NCBI RefSeq assembly: GCF_014648815.1
Contig: NZ_BMRV01000007.1
Location: forward strand, 186,001 to 250,000
Source of the DNA: Streptomyces flaveolus
GTDB taxonomy: Bacteria > Actinomycetota > Actinomycetes > Streptomycetales > Streptomycetaceae
DNA: 64,000 bases
Direction of reading: 5' to 3'
Shown here piece after piece: positions 34,617-43,619 of this stretch; position 1 is the stretch's first letter; the number at the start of each line of letters is the position of its first letter. The position numbers and the translations under genes were made by a program. Below the pieces are notes generated by a model. It was not told the origin of the DNA, made no database searches, and saw only the letters and a list, made by a program, of their open reading frames with translations.

Positions 34617-35030
34617 ATGGCGCAGAAGCAGGGACTCGGCTGGCTGCTGGACGACCTGACCGAGCGAGTGGAACACGTACGGCACGCGCTGGTCCTGTCC
34701 AACGACGGGCTGGTGACCGGCGCGAGCACGGGACTGCGGCGGGAGGACGCCGAGCACCTCGCCGCCGTCTCGTCCGGACTCCACAGCCTGGCCAAGGGCT
34801 CGGGCCGGCACTTCGGCGCCGGGGGAGTACGGCAGACGATGGTCGAGTTCGACGACGCGGTGCTGTTCGTCACTGCGGCGGGCTCCGGCAGCTGTCTGTG
34901 CGTGCTCAGCGGCGCGGAGTCCGACATCGGGCAGATCGCGTACGAGATGACGCTGCTCGTCAACCGGGTCGGCGAACACCTCGACGTCGACGCGCGGCAG
35001 CCGGACCGCTTTCCGTCCATAGACCTCTGA
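34617..35030 (+). CDS. orphan Roadblock/LC7 protein (CvnB paralogue)
   Basis: 137 residues, closely similar to CvnB at 32387 over its whole length (shared blocks GRHFGAGGVRQTMVE, REDAEHLAAVSSG, LSNDGL). It has no conservon partners of its own: the PPOX gene is upstream on the other strand and DUF6397 follows. It may compete with or replace CvnB at CvnD, or serve another GTPase elsewhere. Starts at ATG preceded by CACGGGGAGACCGG. Confidence 0.87.
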   Translation: MAQKQGLGWLLDDLTERVEHVRHALVLSNDGLVTGASTGLRREDAEHLAAVSSGLHSLAKGSGRHFGAGGVRQTMVEFDDAVLFVTAAGSGSCLCVLSGAESDIGQIAYEMTLLVNRVGEHLDVDARQPDRFPSIDL

Positions 35031-35057
35031 CCAGGTCTTTCGGGGCTCGCATCGGAG

Positions 35058-35066
35058 TTGTCCACA
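35058..35066 (+). promoter_or_regulatory. single DnaA-box-like sequence upstream of the DUF6397 gene
   Basis: TTGTCCACA matches the streptomycete DnaA box consensus exactly. Only one copy is seen here, in the 127-base interval before the next gene, so it is not an origin; it may be a chance match or part of a promoter. Confidence 0.4.
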
Positions 35067-35157
35067 GGCTCGTCACGGGTGGCGCGGCAGCGGCTACGGT
35101 TCTGTGTCAGGCGGCCGGGGACGGCGTCGGCCGGCACACTCCACGGGGGAGACGAGC

Positions 35158-36177
35158 ATGTCCGGAAAGACCATCACGCACCACAGCACGGCCACCGTCG
35201 AACGGATCACCACCGCCCGGGAGGGCACGGTCGCACCGAGCCGGGCGGCACGGGAACTCGGCCTGAGAAAAGACGAGTTCGACATCGCCGTGGACCTCGG
35301 CCGCATCCGCACCGTCCCCGACGACGGGGGAGGCGGACGGCGGGTGCCCCGTGCCGAGCTCCAGCGGGTCCGCACGGACGTGGGCTTTCCCGATGCCTTG
35401 CGGGAGCGCGTCCGGACAGTGGGAACGACGGACGGCGCGGCCCTTCTGGAGGTGACGAAGGCACGGTTCACCCGCCTCGCCCGGCTGGGGCTTCTGGTGC
35501 CGACGACGTTCTCCCTCAACCGCTACCGGGCCGTGGTCTGGAGGTATCTCGCCGACGACCTGCGGGAGTTCGCGGCGGACGAGCAGAACGCGGCGCTGCT
35601 GACGGGGCGCACACCGGAAGGCCTGCGGGACCAGCTGGCGGAGGGTCTCGACCTGCGCCCCCGCAACTGGCGGGGCCGGCACCTCGCATGGCTGCTCCGG
35701 CGGACGGAGGACCCGTGGGCCCGAGCGGCCGCCGTGGCCTCGCTGCTCGACCCGGTCGACGTCTCGGAGGTCGTCACGGACCCCTACGAACGCTCGCACC
35801 TGAGCCGGTTCCGCCCGGCCCGCCCGGTCCACGGCTCACCGGGCTCCCCGGCCGCGCAGATCGCCGAAGAAATCGTGACGGCGGCCGATCCTGACGAGAT
35901 CGACCTGCTCAGGGCCGACCTGGCGCGCGCGGTGCGCCACGCGCGGGTACTCCGCGCGGCACCACGCCCTGCTGCACGGGCGCAGCACCAGGGTCCGGCA
36001 CCGGCGCCGGCACCGCACGAGCATCGCCGGACACCGGCGGCGCACGGACACCGGCCCGCGCGCCCCGCCCTTCGGCCGGTACCCGACCCACCCGCTCCGG
36101 CACCGGCGCGGCACCGGGCCGAGGAGCCCGGACGGATCCGCGGCCTGCTCGGCCGGCTCCGGCGCAGAGGTTCGTGA
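35158..36177 (+). CDS. DUF6397 family protein
   Basis: 339 residues. Residues about 25-90 look like a helix-turn-helix-like domain (SRAARELGLRKDEFDIAVDL, VPRAELQRV); a second helical domain follows with TKARFTRLARLGLLVPTTFSLN and RNWRGRHLAWLLRRTEDPWARAA. The last ~75 residues are a disordered Pro/Ala/His tail ending in basic residues (GLLGRLRRRGS). Streptomycete-specific, function unknown; DNA binding is plausible. ATG 35158 follows GGGGGAGACGAG. Stop is one base from the convergent tesB stop. Confidence 0.8.
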   Translation: MSGKTITHHSTATVERITTAREGTVAPSRAARELGLRKDEFDIAVDLGRIRTVPDDGGGGRRVPRAELQRVRTDVGFPDALRERVRTVGTTDGAALLEVTKARFTRLARLGLLVPTTFSLNRYRAVVWRYLADDLREFAADEQNAALLTGRTPEGLRDQLAEGLDLRPRNWRGRHLAWLLRRTEDPWARAAAVASLLDPVDVSEVVTDPYERSHLSRFRPARPVHGSPGSPAAQIAEEIVTAADPDEIDLLRADLARAVRHARVLRAAPRPAARAQHQGPAPAPAPHEHRRTPAAHGHRPARPALRPVPDPPAPAPARHRAEEPGRIRGLLGRLRRRGS

Positions 36178-36178
36178 C

Positions 36179-37045
36179 CTACAGGGACCGGAACAGGCCC
36201 TCCTGGACGACGGACACCAGCAGGCGCCCCTCCACGTCGTAGATCCGCCCACGGGCCAGTCCCCGTCCGCCGGTCGCGATAGGGGATTCCTGGTCGTACA
36301 GGAACCACTCGTCGGCGCGGAACGGCCGGTGGAACCACATGGCGTGGTCCAGCGACGCCATGTCGAAGCCCCGCGGCCCCCACAGGGGTTCCACCGGGAT
36401 GCGCACGGCGTCCAGGAGGGTCATGTCGCTGGCGTACGTCAGGGCGCAGGTGTGCACGAGCGGGTCGTCGCCGAGCGGCCCGACCGCGCGCATCCACACG
36501 GCGCTGCGCGGCTCGGCGTCCGCGACCTCGTCGGCGCTCCAGCGCAGCCGGTCGACATAGCGGATGTCGAAGGGCTGACGGCGGGCCATCCGCTCCAGCT
36601 GCTCCGGCAGCGTGCCCAGGTGGGACCGGATCTCGTCGGTGAGCGTCGGCAGGGACTCCGGGTCCGGGACCTTGCGGGCCGGCGGCAACTGGTGCTCGAA
36701 ACTCCCCTGTTCAGGCTTGTGGAAGGAGGCGGTGAGCGTGAAGATCGTGCGGCCCTGCTGCACGGCGGTGACCCGGCGGGTCGTGAACGACCTTCCGTCC
36801 CGGTCCCGTTCGACCTGGTACACGATCGGCACGCCCGGGCGCCCGGGACGCAGGAAGTACGCGTGCAGCGAGTGCACCGGGCGGTCGCCCTCCGTGGTGC
36901 GCCCGGCGGCGACCAGCGCCTGGCCGGCGACCTGGCCGCCGAAGACCCGCTGCAGCGACTCGTCGGGGCTGCGGCCACGGAAGATGTTGACCTCGATCTG
37001 TTCCAGGTCGAGCAGGGCGACAAGGCTCTCTGCCGGGTTCGTCAT
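36179..37045 (-). CDS. tesB: acyl-CoA thioesterase II
   Basis: 288 residues, double hot-dog TesB. First domain with RVFGGQVAGQALVAAGRTT and SLHAYFLRPGRPGVPIVY; second domain with TYASDMTLLDAVRIP and SLDHAMWFHRPFRADEWFLYDQESP, holding the catalytic Asp/Thr/Gln neighbourhood. Hydrolyses acyl-CoA to free acid and CoA. ATG 37045 has AGGAG 10 bases upstream. Downstream of the DUF3516 helicase by 20 bases on the same strand, so co-transcription is likely. Confidence 0.93.
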   Translation of the reverse strand: MTNPAESLVALLDLEQIEVNIFRGRSPDESLQRVFGGQVAGQALVAAGRTTEGDRPVHSLHAYFLRPGRPGVPIVYQVERDRDGRSFTTRRVTAVQQGRTIFTLTASFHKPEQGSFEHQLPPARKVPDPESLPTLTDEIRSHLGTLPEQLERMARRQPFDIRYVDRLRWSADEVADAEPRSAVWMRAVGPLGDDPLVHTCALTYASDMTLLDAVRIPVEPLWGPRGFDMASLDHAMWFHRPFRADEWFLYDQESPIATGGRGLARGRIYDVEGRLLVSVVQEGLFRSL

Positions 37046-37064
37046 CGGTGGGTCTCTCCTGTGC

Positions 37065-39578
37065 TCAGAGCTGGCCGACATCGGTGACACGGACGACCGC
37101 CCGGCCCTCGGCGTCCGAGGCCGCGAGATCGACCTCGGCGCTGATGCCCCAGTCGTGGTCGTCGTTCGGGTCGTCGAAGATCTGCCGCACGCGCCACAGG
37201 CCGTTCTTCGGTTCCTCCTCGATCACCAGCAGTTTGGGGCCGCGGGCGTCGGGGCCGGTGCCGAGGTCGTCGTACTCGTCCCAGTACTTGTCCATGGCCT
37301 CGCCCCACGCGTCGGCGTCCCAGCCGGCGTCGGCGTCCATCTCGCCCAGCTCCGCCACCTGGTCCAGAGCGGCGAGCTCGACCCGGCGGAACATGGCGTT
37401 GCGGACGAGGACGCGGAAGGCGCGCGCGTTGGCGGTGACCGGCCGTACCTGGTCGGCCTTCTCCTGGGCCTCCTCGGCGGTCATCACCTCGGGGTTGGCG
37501 AGCTGCTCCCACTCGTCCAGCAGGCTGGAGTCGACCTGGCGCACCATCTCGCCGAGCCACTCGATCAGGTCCTGGAGGTCGTCGGACTTCAGGTCGTCGG
37601 GGACGGTGTGGTCGAGGGCCTTGTAGGCGCTGGCGAGGTAGCGCAGCACGATGCCCTCGGTGCGGGCCAGCTCGTAGTGGGAGACCAGCTCCGTGAAGGT
37701 CAGCGCCCGCTCGTACATGTCACGGATGACCGACTTCGGCGACAGCGGATGGTCACCGACCCACGGGTGGCTCCTGCGGTACGTGTCGTACGCGTGGAAG
37801 AGCAGCTCCTCCAGCGGCTTCGGGTACGTGATGTCCTGGAGGCGCTCCATGCGCTCCTCGTACTCGACGCCGTCCGCCTTCATCGCGGCCACGGCCTCAC
37901 CGCGCGCCTTGTTCTGCTGGGCGGCGAGAATCTGCCGCGGATCGTCCAGCGTGGACTCCACGACGGACACCATGTCCAGCGCGTACGACGGCGACTCGGG
38001 GTCCAGCAGCTCGAACGCGGCCAGCGCGAACGTGGACAGCGGCTGGTTCAGCGCGAAGTCCTGCTGGAGGTCGACCGTCAGGCGGACGATGCGGCCCTCG
38101 GCGTCGGGCTGGTCGAGTTTCTCGACGATGCCGCCGTCCAGCAGCGAGCGGTAGATGGCGATCGCCCGCCGGATGTGCCGCAGTTGCTGCTTGCGCGGCT
38201 CGTGGTTGTCCTCCAGCAGGTGCCGCATCGCGGCGAAGGCGTTGCCGGGGCGGGCGATCACCGACAGCAGCATCGTGTGCGTGACCCGGAAGCGGGAGTT
38301 CAGCGGCTCCGGCTCGGAGGCGATGAGCTTCTCGAACGTGCTCTCCGACCAGGCCACGAAGCCCTCGGGGGCCTTCTTGCGGACGACCTTGCGCCGCTTC
38401 TTCGGATCGTCACCGGCCTTGGCGAGCGCCTTCTCGTTCTCGATGACGTGCTCGGGCGCCTGGGCGACGACGAAGCCCTCGGTGTCGAACCCCGCGCGTC
38501 CGGCCCGGCCGGCGATCTGGTGGAACTCGCGGGCCCGCAGCGTGCGCACCCGGGTGCCGTCGTACTTGGTCAGCGCCGTGAACAACACGGTGCGGATGGG
38601 GACGTTGACGCCCACGCCGAGCGTGTCCGTCCCGCAGATCACCTTCAGCAGTCCGGCCTGCGCGAGCTTCTCCACCAGGCGCCGGTACTTGGGCAGCATG
38701 CCGGCGTGGTGCACGCCGATGCCGTGCCGGACGTAACGGGAGAGATTGCGGCCGAACTTCGTGGTGAAGCGGAAGGCGCCGATCAGCTCGGCGATCTTTT
38801 CCTTCTCCTCACGCGTGCACATGTTGATGCTCATCAGCGCCTGCGCGCGCTCCACGGCCTGCGCCTGCGTGAAGTGCACGATGTAGACGGGCGCCTGCCG
38901 GGCCTCCAGCAGGTCGGTGAGCGTCTCGGTGAGCGGCGTGTAGCGGTACTCGTAGGACAGCGGCACCGGGCGGGTGGCCGAGCGGACCACCGCCGTGGGG
39001 CGACCGGTGCGGCGCGCGAGGTCCTTCTCGAAGAACGAGACGTCACCGAGAGTGGCCGACATCAGGACGAACTGCGCCTGCGGCAGCTCCAGCAGCGGGA
39101 TCTGCCAGGCCCAGCCGCGGTCCGGCTCCGCGTAGAAGTGGAACTCGTCCATCACGACCTGGCCGATGTCCGCGTGCTTGCCGTCGCGCAGCGCGATCGA
39201 GGCCAGCACCTCGGCGGTGCAGCAGATCACGGGGGCGTCGGCGTTCACCGAGGCGTCGCCGGTGAGCATGCCGACGTTCTCGGTGCCGAACAGCTTGCAC
39301 AGCTCGAAGAACTTCTCCGACACCAGCGCCTTGATCGGAGCCGTGTAGAAGGTGACCTCGTCCCGGGCCAGGGCGGCGAAGTGAGCACCCGCCGCGATCA
39401 TGCTCTTGCCGGAGCCGGTGGGCGTCGACACGATCACGTTGGCGCCGGAGACCACCTCGATCAGCGCCTCCTCCTGATGGGGGTAGAGCGTGAGACCGCG
39501 CTCCTGCGCCCACGACTCGAAGGCTTCGTACAGGGCATCGGGATCGGCGGTCGGCGGGAGCTGGTCGATGAGGGTCAC
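37065..39578 (-). CDS. Ski2-like DEAD-box helicase with DUF3516 C terminus
   Basis: 837 residues. Helicase core: Walker A STPTGSGKS (51-59), motif Ia TAPIKALVSEKFFEL, DEFH box at 144-147 (VVMDEFHFY), SAT, and motif VI HQIAGRAGRAGFD. The remaining ~400 residues are the DUF3516 region. Superfamily II, Ski2-like: probably an RNA or DNA unwinding enzyme; actinobacterial members are uncharacterised. GTG 39578 with GGGGG upstream chosen; a longer frame to 39953 lacks support. Adjacent to tesB and divergent from the DUF457-type gene. Confidence 0.9.
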   Translation of the reverse strand: MTLIDQLPPTADPDALYEAFESWAQERGLTLYPHQEEALIEVVSGANVIVSTPTGSGKSMIAAGAHFAALARDEVTFYTAPIKALVSEKFFELCKLFGTENVGMLTGDASVNADAPVICCTAEVLASIALRDGKHADIGQVVMDEFHFYAEPDRGWAWQIPLLELPQAQFVLMSATLGDVSFFEKDLARRTGRPTAVVRSATRPVPLSYEYRYTPLTETLTDLLEARQAPVYIVHFTQAQAVERAQALMSINMCTREEKEKIAELIGAFRFTTKFGRNLSRYVRHGIGVHHAGMLPKYRRLVEKLAQAGLLKVICGTDTLGVGVNVPIRTVLFTALTKYDGTRVRTLRAREFHQIAGRAGRAGFDTEGFVVAQAPEHVIENEKALAKAGDDPKKRRKVVRKKAPEGFVAWSESTFEKLIASEPEPLNSRFRVTHTMLLSVIARPGNAFAAMRHLLEDNHEPRKQQLRHIRRAIAIYRSLLDGGIVEKLDQPDAEGRIVRLTVDLQQDFALNQPLSTFALAAFELLDPESPSYALDMVSVVESTLDDPRQILAAQQNKARGEAVAAMKADGVEYEERMERLQDITYPKPLEELLFHAYDTYRRSHPWVGDHPLSPKSVIRDMYERALTFTELVSHYELARTEGIVLRYLASAYKALDHTVPDDLKSDDLQDLIEWLGEMVRQVDSSLLDEWEQLANPEVMTAEEAQEKADQVRPVTANARAFRVLVRNAMFRRVELAALDQVAELGEMDADAGWDADAWGEAMDKYWDEYDDLGTGPDARGPKLLVIEEEPKNGLWRVRQIFDDPNDDHDWGISAEVDLAASDAEGRAVVRVTDVGQL

Positions 39579-39735
39579 GCCCCCATCTTGCCTGGCCTGG
39601 GCCGCGATGGGGGAATCGGATGCCGGAACGAAGATCACGACCGCTACGCTGGGTCGCCGACGGCGCATCAGCAGGGCCGGCAACGGACCCGGACAACTGG
39701 ACAGCGGCAGACGAGGAATGGGGCGGGCAACGGCG

Positions 39736-40530
39736 ATGATGGGACCAGCACACTCACTGTCGGGCGCCGCGGCCTGGCTCGGCGTCGGGGCGGCGACCGC
39801 CGCGGCCGGACACCCGATGCCCTGGCCGGTGCTGCTCGTCGGGGCCCTGATCTGCGCCGGCGCCGCCCTCGCCCCGGACCTCGACCACAAGGCGGCCACG
39901 ATCTCCCGGGCCTTCGGACCGGTCTCCCGGTGGCTGTGCGAGATCGTCGACAAGCTGTCCTACGCCGTCTACAAGGCCACGAAGAAGCGGGGCGACCCGC
40001 GCCGCTCGGGCGGACACCGCACGCTCACGCACACCTGGCTGTGGGCCGTCCTGATCGGCGGCGGCGCCTCGGCGCTGGCCGTCACGGGTGGCCGTTGGGC
40101 GGTGCTCGCGCTCCTCTTCGTGCACATGGTGCTGGCCATCGAGGGCCTGCTGTGGCGGGCGACCCGCGGCTCCAGCGCCGACGTGCTGGTCTGGCTGCTC
40201 GCCGCGACGAGCGCGTGGATCCTCGCCGGGACACTGGACAAGCCGCAGGGCGGCTCGGACTGGCTGTTCACCGCGCCCGGCCAGGAGTACCTGTGGCTGG
40301 GTCTGCCCATCGTGCTGGGTGCGCTGGTGCACGACATCGGGGACGCGCTGACCGTCTCGGGCTGCCCGATCCTGTGGCCCATACCCGTCGGCCGCAAGCG
40401 CTGGTACCCCATCGGACCGCCGAAGGCCATGCGGTTCCGGGCGGGCAGCTGGGTGGAGCTGAGGGTGCTGATGCCCGCCTTCATGGTGCTCGGCGGAGTG
40501 GGCTGCGCGGCGGCGCTCAACTTCATCTGA
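39736..40530 (+). CDS. membrane metal-dependent hydrolase-like protein (YdjM/DUF457)
   Basis: 264 residues with about five hydrophobic segments. The YdjM/DUF457 pattern is clear: GPAHSLSGAAAWLG at the start, PDLDHKAATISRAFG, a GGHRTLTHTWLWAV histidine motif and HDIGDALTVSGCPI near the C terminus. These His/Asp residues are the presumed metal ligands of an intramembrane hydrolase-like family, role not known. ATG 39736 or the adjacent 39739 are both possible. Confidence 0.82.
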   Translation: MMGPAHSLSGAAAWLGVGAATAAAGHPMPWPVLLVGALICAGAALAPDLDHKAATISRAFGPVSRWLCEIVDKLSYAVYKATKKRGDPRRSGGHRTLTHTWLWAVLIGGGASALAVTGGRWAVLALLFVHMVLAIEGLLWRATRGSSADVLVWLLAATSAWILAGTLDKPQGGSDWLFTAPGQEYLWLGLPIVLGALVHDIGDALTVSGCPILWPIPVGRKRWYPIGPPKAMRFRAGSWVELRVLMPAFMVLGGVGCAAALNFI

Positions 40531-40649
40531 GGCACCCGGCCGACGCCGGCCGTACCCGGCCCGGACGGGGCACGGGCTCCTCCCCGGGCGTGCGCTCCTC
40601 GGACCTGCGCCCCCTGGTCCGGCGCCCCCGGAGCGTGCGTCTCGGCCGC

Positions 40650-40925
40650 TCAGCCGGCCCCGCGGGTGCCGCCCTCCGCCTCGCCGCTCCCGTAGCGCCG
40701 CTCGAAGCGGGCGACGCGCCCCTCCGAGTCCACCGTCCGGGCCTTGCCCGTGTAGAAGGGGTGGCTCTCCGAGGAGATCTCCACGTCCACCACCGGGTAG
40801 GTCTCCCCGTCGTCCCACGCGATGGTCTCCTCGCTGGTCGCGGTGGACCGGGTGAGGAAGGCGTATCCGGCGGCGCGGTCGCGGAAGACGACGGGCCGGT
40901 AGTCGGGGTGCTTGTCCTGCTGCAT
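40650..40925 (-). CDS. rpmE2: ribosomal protein L31 type B (zinc-independent)
   Basis: 91 residues. Type B pattern MQQDKHPDYRPVVFRD, SHPFYTGKARTVDSEGRVARF; the CxxC zinc site of type A L31 is absent. Type B L31 replaces the zinc form when zinc is short and is Zur-controlled in well-studied streptomycetes, but I see no A+T-rich Zur box before this gene. Tail SGEAEGGTRGAG is slightly longer than usual. GAGGAG lies 6 bases before the ATG. Directly downstream of the DUF5709 gene. Confidence 0.92.
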   Translation of the reverse strand: MQQDKHPDYRPVVFRDRAAGYAFLTRSTATSEETIAWDDGETYPVVDVEISSESHPFYTGKARTVDSEGRVARFERRYGSGEAEGGTRGAG

Positions 40926-40988
40926 GGCTGCTCCTCGTACGGCGCGGATCGTCGGGGCGGCGGCGCGGGAACGCCGCGGCGGGTGGTG

Positions 40989-41459
40989 TCAGCCGGGCAG
41001 GGAGTCCTCGTCGACGACGTGCATCGCGGCCTCCTCGGCGGATGCCGCCGCGCCGTCGATGCCCACGTCCCTGGCGACCAGCGCCGGCTCCTCGTCCTCG
41101 TGCGCTCCCTCGTCGGGTGCCACGAGCCGGCCGGAGCGGCCCGCACCGACCTCCTCGTCCAGCAGTTCGCCGTCGGTGCCCTCGGAGTCGCCCAGGCCGT
41201 CGCCGTCGGGGGCGGCAGGGTCCGGCTGCTCCTCGGCGAGCCGCTGCTCCAGCGTCTCGCCCCGGTGGCGTTCGGCGGCCGTCACACCGGTGTGCTCGAC
41301 CGCCCAGGGGCGCTCGGGCGGGGACCAGCCCCGGTCGAGGGGATCGTCGACACCGTCGTGCTCGAGGGTGTCCTCACCGTCGAGCAGCCCGGTGTCCTCC
41401 CTCTGCTCGGAACCGTCGGGCTGGTAGACGTCATCTCCCCATCCGTCGGCGCTGTTCAC
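40989..41459 (-). CDS. DUF5709 family protein
   Basis: 156 residues, strongly acidic and probably flexible. DUF5709 blocks: DDVYQPDGSEQ, DRGWSPPERPWAVE, TDGELLDEEVGAGRSGRLVAP, DEGAHEDEEPALVARDVGID and AASAEEAAMHVVDE. No signal peptide. GGAGGTACCC precedes the GTG start. Conserved in actinobacteria, function unknown. Upstream of rpmE2 by 63 bases on the same strand. Confidence 0.83.
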   Translation of the reverse strand: MNSADGWGDDVYQPDGSEQREDTGLLDGEDTLEHDGVDDPLDRGWSPPERPWAVEHTGVTAAERHRGETLEQRLAEEQPDPAAPDGDGLGDSEGTDGELLDEEVGAGRSGRLVAPDEGAHEDEEPALVARDVGIDGAAASAEEAAMHVVDEDSLPG

Positions 41460-41837
41460 GGGTACCTCCAGGGGGTGAGGGCCGTCCCCTTCTCACCGTG
41501 GACCGCGGCGGGCCGCCGCTGCACGGGGCACAGGCGTCACCCGTCGCCGAACCACGCGGTTCCCGGGTTTTCCCCGAGCCGGTGCCTCCTCCCAGCCTTC
41601 CACCCCCGTTCGGGACCGCGCAACGGCACGGAGCCCGGCCGGGGCGGCTCCTTCGGTGCCTACCCGGTGCCGGGCAGTGCAGCGACGCCAGGGGCGCGGG
41701 GAACTGCGCGACGCGCCAGGGACCACCCGCAGCCGCCGCCGACCGAGCCCCGCGGCCTTCCGCACCGCCCGCCCCGCACCGCCCGCCCCGCGGGGACCGG
41801 CATGCCCCCGTCCACATGGCCGAGCGGCGAGCGGCCG
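41460..41837. other. intergenic region with repeats
   Basis: About 378 bases without a gene, between the exporter stop and the DUF5709 start. Contains the hairpin-forming element at 41691-41717 and a perfect 14-base tandem duplication (41762-41775 and 41776-41789). The region near 41460-41500 should hold the DUF5709 promoter. Confidence 0.5.
41691..41717. repeat. Streptomyces intergenic repeat element
   Basis: GGGGCGCGGGGAACTGCGCG at 41691-41710 is a sequence I recall as recurring between genes across many Streptomyces genomes. GGCGCG (41693-41698) can pair with CGCGCC (41712-41717) to form a small hairpin. Recognition rests on memory. Confidence 0.55.
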
Positions 41838-43619
41838 TCACCCGTGCCACGACCGCCAGAGCGCCGCGTAGGCACCGTCCGCCGCGACCAGCTCGTCGTG
41901 GCTGCCCAGCTCGCTGATCCTTCCGTTCTCCACGACGGCGATGACGTCCGCGTCGTGGGCGGTGTGCAGGCGGTGCGCGATCGCGACCACCGTGCGGCCT
42001 TCCAGGACACGGGCCAGGGACCGTTCGAGGTGGCGCGCGGCCCGCGGGTCCAAGAGGGACGTCGCCTCGTCCAGCACCAGGGTGTGCGGGTCGGCCAGCA
42101 CCAGCCGGGCGAGCGCGATCTGCTGGGCCTGCGCCGGCGTGAGCGCGTACCCGCCAGAGCCGACCTCGGTGTCCAGGCCCTCGTCCAGCGCACGGGCCCA
42201 GTCGTCCGCGTCGACGGCGCCCAGCGCCGCCCACAGCTCGGCGTCGGTGGCACCGGTGCGGGCGAGACGGAGGTTGTCGCGCAGGGAGCCCACGAAGACG
42301 TGATGCTCCTGGTTGACCAGCGCGACGTGCGAGCGGACCCGCTCGGCGGACATCCTGGACAGTTCCGCGCCGCCCAGGGTGATGCTGCCGTCGCGGGGTC
42401 CGTAGATGCCGGCGAGCAGCCTGCCCAGCGTCGACTTGCCCGCACCCGAGGGGCCCACCAGGGCCAGCCGCGTACCCGGGGCGACCTCCAGCGACACCTT
42501 GCGCAGGACGTCCACGCCCTCCAGATAGCCGAAGTGCACCCGGTCGGCGTGCACGTGCCGTCCCTTCGGCGCCAGCGAGGCGTCACCGGCGTCCGGCTCG
42601 ATGTCCCGCACACCCACCAGCCGGGCCAGCGACACCTGGGCCACCTGGAGCTCGTCGTACCAGCGCAGGATCAGCCCGACGGGGTCGACGAGCATCTGCG
42701 CGATCAGCGCGGCCGTGGTCAGCTGGCCGACGCCGATCCACCCCTGGAGGACGAACACACCGCCGATCAGCAGGACGGAGGCGAGCACGGTCACATGGGT
42801 GACGTTGATGACCGGGAAGAGCACCGAGCGCAGCCAGAGCGTGTAGCGCTCCCAGGCCGTCCACTCCGTGATCCGGCGCTCCGACAGCTCGATGCGGCGG
42901 GCTCCGAGGCGGTGGGCCTCGACGGTGCGCCCGGCGTCCACGGTCTCCGCGAGCGCGGCGGCCACGGCGGCGTACCCGGCGGCCTCCGAGCGGTAGGCGG
43001 AGGGAGCCCGGCGGAAGTACCAGCGGCAGCCGATCACGAGCAGCGGCACCGCGAGCAGTACCACCGGGGCGAGCGGCGGCGCGGTGACCACGAGTCCGCC
43101 GAGCAGCAGCACCACCCACACCAGGCCGATGGACAGCTGGGGCACGGCCTCGCGCATGGCGTTGGCGAGGCGGTCGATGTCCGTCGTGATCCGGGAGAGC
43201 AGATCGCCGGTGCCTGCCCGCTCCAGTACGCCCGGCGGCAGTCCGACCGACCGCACGAGGAAGTCCTCGCGCAGGTCGGCCAGCATCCGCTCGCCGAGCA
43301 CGGCACCGCGCAGCCGCACCTCGCGTACGAACACGGCCTGGACGACGAGCGCCAGCAGGAACAGCGTGGCGGTGAGCCCCAGGTGCAGCTCGCGTGTGTC
43401 GTCCGAGACGCGTTCCACGAGCCCGCCCAGCAGGGTGGGGCCGGCCATGGAGGCGATCACGGCGAGCGTGTTGACGGCGACGAGCAGGAGGAACGCGCGA
43501 CGGTGCCGGCGCAGGAGCTCGCCCGCGTAGGCGCGTACGGTCGCGGGTGCTCCGACGGGCAGGGTGCTCGCCGTCGTGGGGGCCGCCGGGTCGTACGACG
43601 GGGGCGCCACGCCGATCAT
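41838..43619 (-). CDS. ABC exporter half-transporter with degenerate signature motif
   Basis: 593 residues: six membrane helices (about 40-320) fused to a nucleotide-binding domain. Walker A is intact (GPSGAGKST, 389-397), Walker B LVLDEATSLLD has the catalytic Glu (518), and the switch His549 is present in AIAHRL. The signature that should read LSGGQ is LTPAQ (493-497). It pairs with the upstream gene, which has the opposite defects. Four-base ATGA overlap between the two genes implies a heterodimer with one working ATP site. Cargo unknown. Confidence 0.9.
   Translation of the reverse strand: MIGVAPPSYDPAAPTTASTLPVGAPATVRAYAGELLRRHRRAFLLLVAVNTLAVIASMAGPTLLGGLVERVSDDTRELHLGLTATLFLLALVVQAVFVREVRLRGAVLGERMLADLREDFLVRSVGLPPGVLERAGTGDLLSRITTDIDRLANAMREAVPQLSIGLVWVVLLLGGLVVTAPPLAPVVLLAVPLLVIGCRWYFRRAPSAYRSEAAGYAAVAAALAETVDAGRTVEAHRLGARRIELSERRITEWTAWERYTLWLRSVLFPVINVTHVTVLASVLLIGGVFVLQGWIGVGQLTTAALIAQMLVDPVGLILRWYDELQVAQVSLARLVGVRDIEPDAGDASLAPKGRHVHADRVHFGYLEGVDVLRKVSLEVAPGTRLALVGPSGAGKSTLGRLLAGIYGPRDGSITLGGAELSRMSAERVRSHVALVNQEHHVFVGSLRDNLRLARTGATDAELWAALGAVDADDWARALDEGLDTEVGSGGYALTPAQAQQIALARLVLADPHTLVLDEATSLLDPRAARHLERSLARVLEGRTVVAIAHRLHTAHDADVIAVVENGRISELGSHDELVAADGAYAALWRSWHG

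Noticed and set aside
35058..35066. DnaA box as part of a replication origin
   Set aside because: Only one copy, no dnaA/dnaN, no A+T-rich unwinding region.
40926..40988. Zur box upstream of rpmE2
   Set aside because: Type B L31 genes are often Zur-controlled, but I found no A+T-rich palindrome before this gene or before DUF5709.
41691..41789. CRISPR array or mobile-element end
   Set aside because: Only a short hairpin element and one 14-base tandem duplication; no regular spacers, no cas or transposase gene.
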